Source of the DNA: JASFRI01 sp050115015
Lineage (GTDB): Bacteria; Acidobacteriota; Polarisedimenticolia; CBDVAL01
DNA: 5,000 nucleotides
Assembly: GCA_050115015.1 (NCBI GenBank)
Contig: JASFRI010000322.1
Span: forward strand, 1-5,000
Direction: 5' to 3'
The notes under the pieces are model-generated. The model was not told the DNA's origin, did no database searches, and worked only from the letters and a program-made list of their open reading frames with translations. This document shows positions 1 to 3,348 of this stretch, piece by piece. Within the stretch, counting starts at the first letter, position 1, and every line of letters begins with the position of its first letter. The position numbers and the translations under genes are program-made.

Positions 1-98
1 TGATCACGCCGATCGCGATGGACAAGGGTCTTCGATTCGCGATCCGCGAGGGCGGCCGCACCGTCGGCGCGGGAACCATCACCGAGATCCTCGAGTAG
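1..98 (+). CDS. tuf: Elongation factor Tu, C-terminal end (partial, 5' truncated by window)
   Basis: Only the last 31 codons are present, read from base 3 and ending at TAG 96-98. The tail contains ITPIAMDKGLRFAIREGG followed by RTVGAGTITEILE, the strongly conserved end of beta-barrel domain 3 of EF-Tu. Full-length EF-Tu is about 395-400 residues, so over nine tenths of the gene lies upstream. EF-Tu is the GTPase that delivers aminoacyl-tRNA to the ribosomal A site, and domain 3 contributes to tRNA and EF-Ts contacts. The next gene, rpmG, starts only 8 bases after the stop, which suggests co-transcription. Bacteria often carry two tuf copies, one beside rpmG/secE as here and one after fusA. 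Which copies this genome has cannot be seen. Confidence 0.95.
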   Translation, partial: ITPIAMDKGLRFAIREGGRTVGAGTITEILE

Positions 99-106
99 GG
101 GCAGCC

Positions 107-256
107 ATGCGCGACATCGTGATCCTTCAGTGCGGGGCCTGCAAGCAGCGCAATTACAACAAGACGCGGAACAAGAAGGCCTCCACGTCGAAGCTGGAGC
201 TCAAGAAGTACTGCAGATTCTGCCGCAAGCACACGGTCCACAAGGAGACCAAGTAG
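107..256 (+). CDS. rpmG: 50S ribosomal protein L33 (bL33), zinc-binding C+ form
   Basis: This 49-residue protein begins MRDIVILQCGACKQRNYNKT and ends HTVHKETK. Its length matches the L33 family (about 49-55 residues). L33 is a small protein of the large ribosomal subunit located near the E site. Four cysteines form two CxxC pairs (C9/C12 and C36/C39), the zinc-ribbon form called C+. Zinc-independent paralogues lack these cysteines. The NYxxxxNK stretch and the C-terminal KYCRFCRKHTVHKE block are typical of the family. The ATG at 107 is preceded by a GGGG-type Shine-Dalgarno stretch at 98-101, which overlaps the tuf stop. The gene lies between tuf and secE, a common bacterial order. A second, cysteine-free rpmG elsewhere in the genome is possible but cannot be seen. 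Confidence 0.96.
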   Translation: MRDIVILQCGACKQRNYNKTRNKKASTSKLELKKYCRFCRKHTVHKETK

Positions 257-258
257 CC

Positions 259-299
259 GACGCCACACGGCGTCCGCAGATGCCACGCGGCTTCGCGGG
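259..299 (+). other. Two small hairpins in the rpmG-secE spacer
   Basis: The 61-base gap 257-317 has no gene. It contains a perfect inverted repeat, GACGCC (259-264) and GGCGTC (269-274), around an ACAC loop. A second hairpin follows: CGCG 286-289 pairs with 294-297 around GCTT, and can extend by CC/GG past a bulged A. Neither is followed by a T-run, so neither looks like a strong intrinsic terminator. They could be mRNA-processing or weak attenuation structures, or chance pairing in GC-rich DNA. Many bacteria have tRNA-Trp at this position, but there is no room for one here. Confidence 0.4.
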
Positions 300-317
300 G
301 CGTGAGCGGGGAAGACG

Positions 318-521
318 GTGGAGTGGTTTCAGAAGTGGAAGAAGTTCATTGGCGAGGTGCGGATGGAGCTCCGCCGCACCACATGGCCGAACCGTAACGA
401 GGTCCGGAACACGACCATCGTCGTGCTGGTGACGGTGTTCATCTTCGCGGCCTTCCTGGGGGTGATGGATCTGGTCTTGAGCCGGGCCCTCCAGGAGGTC
501 CTGGCGTTCTTCGCGCAGTGA
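318..521 (+). CDS. secE: Preprotein translocase subunit SecE (short form)
   Basis: The 67-residue protein is the essential small subunit of the SecYEG channel in the inner membrane. It clamps SecY and stabilises it during protein export. The layout is that of single-span SecE: an amphipathic, basic N-terminal helix (about residues 3-28), the family signature ELRRTTWPNRNEV at 17-29, and one hydrophobic span at about 32-55 (TTIVVLVTVFIFAAFLGVM and following). E. coli SecE is longer, with two extra N-terminal spans. The start is GTG at 318. An in-frame TGA at 303-305 lies just upstream and no other start codon lies between them. GGGGAAG at 308-314 serves as Shine-Dalgarno sequence. The gene is followed by nusG, its almost universal partner. 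Confidence 0.95.
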   Translation: MEWFQKWKKFIGEVRMELRRTTWPNRNEVRNTTIVVLVTVFIFAAFLGVMDLVLSRALQEVLAFFAQ

Positions 522-525
522 AAGT

Positions 526-530
526 GGAAG
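526..530 (+). promoter_or_regulatory. Probable ribosome binding site for nusG
   Basis: GGAAG at 526-530 sits 8 bases before the ATG at 539. The alternative start, GTG at 518, overlaps the secE stop as GTGA. It has no good Shine-Dalgarno at normal distance, since the nearest purine run is AGGAGG about 20 bases upstream. This supports the 539 start, although coupled initiation at 518 remains possible. Confidence 0.5.
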
Positions 531-538
531 CCAAGACG

Positions 539-1069
539 ATGCCGAAGCGGTGGTACATCATCCATACCTATTCCGGCTACGAGGGCCGCGTGCGCGAGAG
601 CCTGAAGCAGCGCGTGCAGGCGATGGGGATGGACGAGCAGATCGGCGAGATCCTCATCCCGACGGAAGACGTGGTGGAGATGCGCGAGGGAAAGAAGAAG
701 GTGACCGCGCGGAAGTTCTTCCCCGGCTATGTGCTGGTGAACATGGAGATGTCCGACGAGGCCTGGCATCTGGTGAAGAACACGCCGAAGGTCACCGGGT
801 TCGTCGGGACGGGGAACAACCCGACCCCGCTCTCTCAGGACGAGGTCAACCGAATCATCACACAGGTCACGGTCTCCGCGGAGAAGCCGAAGCCAAAGTT
901 CTCCTTCAAGTCCGGGGAACAGGTCCGGATCACCGACGGGCCGTTCAGCAACTTCACCGGCGTCGTCGAGGAACTGAACGAGGACAAGTCGACCCTCAAG
1001 GTCATGGTGACGATCTTCGGCCGGGCCACCCCGGTGGAGCTCGACTTCCTGCAGGTCGAGAAGATCTAG
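539..1069 (+). CDS. nusG: Transcription termination/antitermination protein NusG
   Basis: With the ATG start the protein is 176 residues, near the usual 175-185. NusG binds the beta' clamp helices of RNA polymerase and spans the cleft to the beta gate loop. Its C-terminal domain contacts Rho or ribosomal protein S10, linking transcription to termination or translation. The N-terminal NGN domain (about 1-115) shows RWYIIHTYSGYEGRV at 4-18 and the hallmark RKFFPGYVLV at 58-67. The KOW domain (about 123-176) shows GEQVRITDGPFSNFTGVVEE and GRATPVELDF near the end. The ATG at 539 places the start right before the conserved RWY block, as in homologues. A GTG at 518 would add seven residues and overlap secE by 4 bases. 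No insertion domain is present. Confidence 0.95.
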   Translation: MPKRWYIIHTYSGYEGRVRESLKQRVQAMGMDEQIGEILIPTEDVVEMREGKKKVTARKFFPGYVLVNMEMSDEAWHLVKNTPKVTGFVGTGNNPTPLSQDEVNRIITQVTVSAEKPKPKFSFKSGEQVRITDGPFSNFTGVVEELNEDKSTLKVMVTIFGRATPVELDFLQVEKI

Positions 1070-1085
1070 AGAGGCTGGAACAGGC

Positions 1086-1511
1086 ATGGCAAAGAAGGTC
1101 ATCGGGCAGATCAAGCTGCAGATCCCGGCGGGTAAGGCCACGCCGGCGCCGCCCGTGGGGCCCGCCCTGGGGCAGCACGGCGTCAACATCATGGATTTCT
1201 GCAAGGCGTTCAACGCCCGTACGCAGGGCGAGGACGGGATGATCATCCCCGTCGTCATCACGGTCTATGCCGACCGGTCCTATACCTTCATCACGAAAAC
1301 GCCGCCGGCGGCGGTCCTGCTCAAGAAGGCCGCGGGGCTGGCCAAGGGATCCGGGGAGCCCAACCGGAACAAGGTGGGCAAGGTCACCAGGGCGCAGGTC
1401 GACGAGATCGCGAAGACGAAGATGCCGGACCTGAACGCCGCCTCCCTCGAGGCGGCGGCGGCCATCATCATGGGGACCGCCCGGAGTATGGGAATCGAGA
1501 TCGAGGGCTGA
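1086..1511 (+). CDS. rplK: 50S ribosomal protein L11 (uL11)
   Basis: The 141-residue length matches the family. L11 binds the GTPase-associated region of 23S rRNA at the stalk base. It is needed for efficient factor-dependent steps and for RelA-mediated sensing of uncharged tRNA. The N-terminal domain (about 1-70) carries the proline-rich PAGKATPAPPVGPALGQHG at about 14-32, the area targeted by thiostrepton-type antibiotics in other species. The C-terminal rRNA-binding domain (about 75-141) carries TKMPDLNAASLEAAAAIIMG and ends SMGIEIEG. The start ATG at 1086 lies 16 bases after the nusG stop, with GAGAGG at 1069-1074 as a rather distant Shine-Dalgarno. The short gap leaves no intergenic space for a separate promoter or an L1-binding leader. 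Confidence 0.97.
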   Translation: MAKKVIGQIKLQIPAGKATPAPPVGPALGQHGVNIMDFCKAFNARTQGEDGMIIPVVITVYADRSYTFITKTPPAAVLLKKAAGLAKGSGEPNRNKVGKVTRAQVDEIAKTKMPDLNAASLEAAAAIIMGTARSMGIEIEG

Positions 1512-1529
1512 CGGCAGCCTGGCAGTTCT

Positions 1530-1534
1530 GGAGG
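1530..1534 (+). promoter_or_regulatory. Ribosome binding site for rplA
   Basis: GGAGG at 1530-1534 stands 6 bases before the ATG at 1541, in the 29-base rplK-rplA gap. It is one of the cleanest Shine-Dalgarno matches in the window and fixes the rplA start. Confidence 0.75.
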
Positions 1535-1540
1535 CAGGGA

Positions 1541-2245
1541 ATGGGCAAGGCGGGAAGGAAATACCGCGAGGCGCGGGAACAGGTCGAGAATCGGCCGTAC
1601 TCGCTGGAGGAGGCGATCGCCGTCGCGAAGAAGGTGGCGTTCGCCAAGTTCGACGAATCCCTGGACGTCGTCGTCTCCCTGGGCGTGGATCCGAAGCACG
1701 CCGACCAGATGGTGCGCGGGACGGTCGTCCTGCCCCATGGGACCGGGAAGACGAAGCGCGTTCTCGTGGTCGCTTCCGGCGAGAAGGTGAGGGAGGCGGA
1801 AGAGGCGGGCGCGGACCTCGTCGGCGGTGGCGACATGGTGAAGAAGATCCAGGAGGGCTGGCTGGACTTCGACGCCGTCGTGTCGACCCCGGACATGATG
1901 AAGGAGATGGGGCGTCTCGGGAAGATCCTCGGGCCCCGGGGCCTGATGCCGAACCCGAAGACCGGGACCGTGACCTTCGACGTGGCGGCCGCGGTGCAGG
2001 AGATCAAGGCGGGAAAGGTCGAGTACCGGGTGGACAAGGCGGGCATCCTCCACAACTCCGTGGGGAAACTCTCGTTCCCCGTGGAGCACCTCGTGGCCAA
2101 CATCCAGGCGTTCCTGGCCGCCGTGCTGAAGGCGAAGCCCGTCGCCGCGAAGGGCAAGTACCTGCGGGCGGCGTACGTGTCCTCGACCATGGGACCGAGC
2201 CTGAAGCTGGATCTGACGGCCCTGGAGATGCAGGCGGCGGCCTGA
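1541..2245 (+). CDS. rplA: 50S ribosomal protein L1 (uL1)
   Basis: The 234-residue length is within the normal 225-240 range. L1 forms the mobile L1 stalk on 23S rRNA helices 76-78, which helps release deacylated tRNA from the E site. In many bacteria it also represses its own operon by binding an rRNA-like site in the mRNA. Conserved parts include KFDESLDVVVSLGVDPKHAD at 36-55, LPHGTGK at 64-70, the family signature GPRGLMPNPKTGTVT at 131-145, and KAGKVEYRVDKAGILHNSVG at 156-175. The start is ATG 1541 with a strong Shine-Dalgarno. It lies between rplK and rplJ, as expected. No truncation or frameshift is visible. A local L1 operator in this operon could not be recognised. Confidence 0.97.
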   Translation: MGKAGRKYREAREQVENRPYSLEEAIAVAKKVAFAKFDESLDVVVSLGVDPKHADQMVRGTVVLPHGTGKTKRVLVVASGEKVREAEEAGADLVGGGDMVKKIQEGWLDFDAVVSTPDMMKEMGRLGKILGPRGLMPNPKTGTVTFDVAAAVQEIKAGKVEYRVDKAGILHNSVGKLSFPVEHLVANIQAFLAAVLKAKPVAAKGKYLRAAYVSSTMGPSLKLDLTALEMQAAA

Positions 2246-2261
2246 GAAGGGGGAGGGAACC

Positions 2262-2789
2262 GTGGAGCGCAGCGAGAAACACGAGCAGGTGACGGTCCTG
2301 CGGGAGCGCTTCGGCGCCGCCAGCCACGCCTTCGTGGTGGATTTCCAGGGCCTCACGGTGGCGATGGACACCGATCTGCGGAACCAGCTCCGCAAGGCCG
2401 AGGTGGACTACCGGGTGGTGAAGAACCGGCTCGCGCTGCTGGCGATGGAGGGCACCGGCCTGGCGAGCCTCGGGGGGCACTTCCGGGGGCCCACCGCGGT
2501 GGCGCTCACCCAGGGAGACCCGGTGGCCATCGCGAAGGTGCTGGTGGACTTCGCCAAGGACCATCCCGCGCTGAAGATCAAGGGAGGCGTCCTGGAGGGC
2601 GGCCATGGCCTGAACACCGAGGGTGTCGAGGCCCTCTCGAGGCTCCCGAGCCTCCCGGAGCTCCGGGCGAAGATCCTGAGCGCGATCAACGGGCCGGCGG
2701 GCAAGCTGGTCTCGGTGCTGTCGCAGCCCGGCCAGGGCCTGGCGCGGGTCCTGGACGCCCGCAGGGCGCAACTGGCGGAGCAGGGATAG
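2262..2789 (+). CDS. rplJ: 50S ribosomal protein L10 (uL10)
   Basis: The 175-residue protein is the base of the ribosomal stalk. Its N-terminal domain binds 23S rRNA next to L11, and its C-terminal helix carries L7/L12 dimers. The N-terminal part shows AFVVDFQGLTVAMDTDLRNQ at 23-42 and the conserved YRVVKNRLALLA at 50-61, both typical of L10. The C-terminal 40-45 residues are helix-prone and end ARVLDARRAQLAEQG. The start is GTG at 2262, preceded by the purine-rich GGGAGGG at 2251-2257. The gene begins 16 bases after rplA. In many bacteria a long leader here binds the L10-L12 complex for feedback control, and the intergenic space for that is absent. An operator inside the rplA coding region is possible but unproven. 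Confidence 0.96.
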   Translation: MERSEKHEQVTVLRERFGAASHAFVVDFQGLTVAMDTDLRNQLRKAEVDYRVVKNRLALLAMEGTGLASLGGHFRGPTAVALTQGDPVAIAKVLVDFAKDHPALKIKGGVLEGGHGLNTEGVEALSRLPSLPELRAKILSAINGPAGKLVSVLSQPGQGLARVLDARRAQLAEQG

Positions 2790-2804
2790 GGAATCGACGT
2801 GGAT

Positions 2805-2864
2805 CCGCGGCGATGCCGCCGCGGTGTTGTGGAAGACAATCTGCAAGCGGGCCCGAGCGGGGCC
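2805..2864 (+). promoter_or_regulatory. Hairpins in the rplJ-rplL spacer, possible RNA control or processing region
   Basis: The 90-base gap 2790-2879 has no gene. It holds a perfect 7-bp hairpin, CCGCGGC (2805-2811) with GCCGCGG (2818-2824), around loop GATGCC. This is followed by TGTTGT, which is not a true T-run. A second 5-bp hairpin pairs GGCCC (2850-2854) with GGGCC (2860-2864) around GAGCG. It ends only two bases before the rplL Shine-Dalgarno. Both are seen directly; function is inferred. L12 is needed in several copies per ribosome, so separate translational tuning of rplL in this spacer is plausible. Confidence 0.4.
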
Positions 2865-2866
2865 AT

Positions 2867-2873
2867 GGAGGAG
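2867..2873 (+). promoter_or_regulatory. Strong ribosome binding site for rplL
   Basis: GGAGGAG at 2867-2873 lies 6 bases before ATG 2880. It decides the start: upstream in-frame GTG 2799 and ATG 2865 would add 27 and 5 residues without a comparable Shine-Dalgarno, and would add sequence unlike the L7/L12 family. A strong site fits the need for more L12 than other ribosomal proteins. Confidence 0.75.
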
Positions 2874-2879
2874 CGGCAA

Positions 2880-3263
2880 ATGGCTGACCTGGCTGCAATC
2901 GAGAAGAGTCTGAGCGAGCTCACCGTGATGGAGGCGGCGGAGCTGGTGAAGCTGCTGGAGGAGAAATGGGGTGTTTCCGCCGCGGCGCCGGTCGCGATGG
3001 CGGTCGCCCCGGGTGCCGCGGATGGCGGTGGTGCGGCCGCCGCGGAGGAGCAGACCGAGTTCACGGTCGTCCTCTCCACCGTCGGTGACAAGAAGATCAA
3101 CGTCATCAAGGCGGTGCGGGAGGTGACGAGCCTGGGCCTCAAGGAGGCCAAGGAGCTCGTCGACGGCGCGCCCAAGCCGATCAAGGAGGGCGTGAACAAG
3201 GACGAGGCCGAGGAGATCAAGAAGAAGTTCGAGGAGGCAGGGGCGCAGGTCGAGGTGAAGTAG
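2880..3263 (+). CDS. rplL: 50S ribosomal protein L7/L12 (bL12)
   Basis: The 127-residue protein is the multi-copy stalk protein that recruits translation factor GTPases (EF-Tu, EF-G, IF2, RF3) to the ribosome. The family is normally 120-130 residues. An N-terminal dimerisation region (about 1-32, with IEKSLSELTVMEAAELVKLL) binds L10. An alanine- and glycine-rich hinge follows (about 36-57). The globular factor-binding domain (about 58-127) carries KKINVIKAVREVTSLGLKEA and ends in the KKKFEEAGAQVEVK block. The ATG at 2880 gives the canonical MADLAAIEKSL start. The longer reading from GTG 2799 is rejected because its extra 27 residues match nothing in the family. The gene is flanked by two structured spacers of about 90 bases, unlike the tight joins elsewhere in this operon. 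Confidence 0.97.
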   Translation: MADLAAIEKSLSELTVMEAAELVKLLEEKWGVSAAAPVAMAVAPGAADGGGAAAAEEQTEFTVVLSTVGDKKINVIKAVREVTSLGLKEAKELVDGAPKPIKEGVNKDEAEEIKKKFEEAGAQVEVK

Positions 3264-3280
3264 CTCGTCACGTGTTGTCA

Positions 3281-3320
3281 CCGCCGCCGCGGCGGGGTGG
3301 TCATCGGGGCCCGAGGCCCC
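3281..3320 (+). promoter_or_regulatory. Tandem GC-rich hairpins between rplL and rpoB, attenuator-like
   Basis: The 85-base gap 3264-3348 contains two hairpins. CCGCC (3281-3285) pairs with GGCGG (3291-3295); this region also contains a 12-base perfect palindrome at 3284-3295. GGGGCC (3306-3311) pairs with GGCCCC (3315-3320) around a CGA loop, followed only by TTCAT. In E. coli the rplL-rpoB gap holds a partial terminator and an RNase III site that lower rpoB expression relative to ribosomal proteins. The same position here suggests a similar role, but the lack of a T-run makes full termination unlikely. The rpoB Shine-Dalgarno AGGAG lies at 3334-3338, 10 bases before the start. Confidence 0.5.
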
Positions 3321-3348
3321 TTCATACACGATCAGGAGCGAACGCCGA

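Noticed and set aside
130..432. 100-codon plus-strand frame overlapping rpmG and secE
   Set aside because: It is out of frame with both real genes, covers most of each, and resembles no known protein.
329..1261. 310-codon minus-strand open frame opposite secE and nusG
   Set aside because: It is antisense to three well-conserved genes and has no recognisable protein family.
2799..2879. 27-residue N-terminal extension of L7/L12 from a GTG start
   Set aside because: L7/L12 proteins start at MADL or similar. The strong Shine-Dalgarno lies directly before ATG 2880, and the extension covers a hairpin-rich spacer.
2823..3278. Shared GTGTTGT word in both spacers flanking rplL (2823-2830 region and 3272-3278)
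   Set aside because: Seven bases shared between two spacers is compatible with chance, and the position relative to the hairpins differs (after one, before the other).
259..3320. Spacer hairpins as intrinsic terminators
   Set aside because: None is followed by a run of T residues, and all lie inside an operon whose downstream genes are essential.
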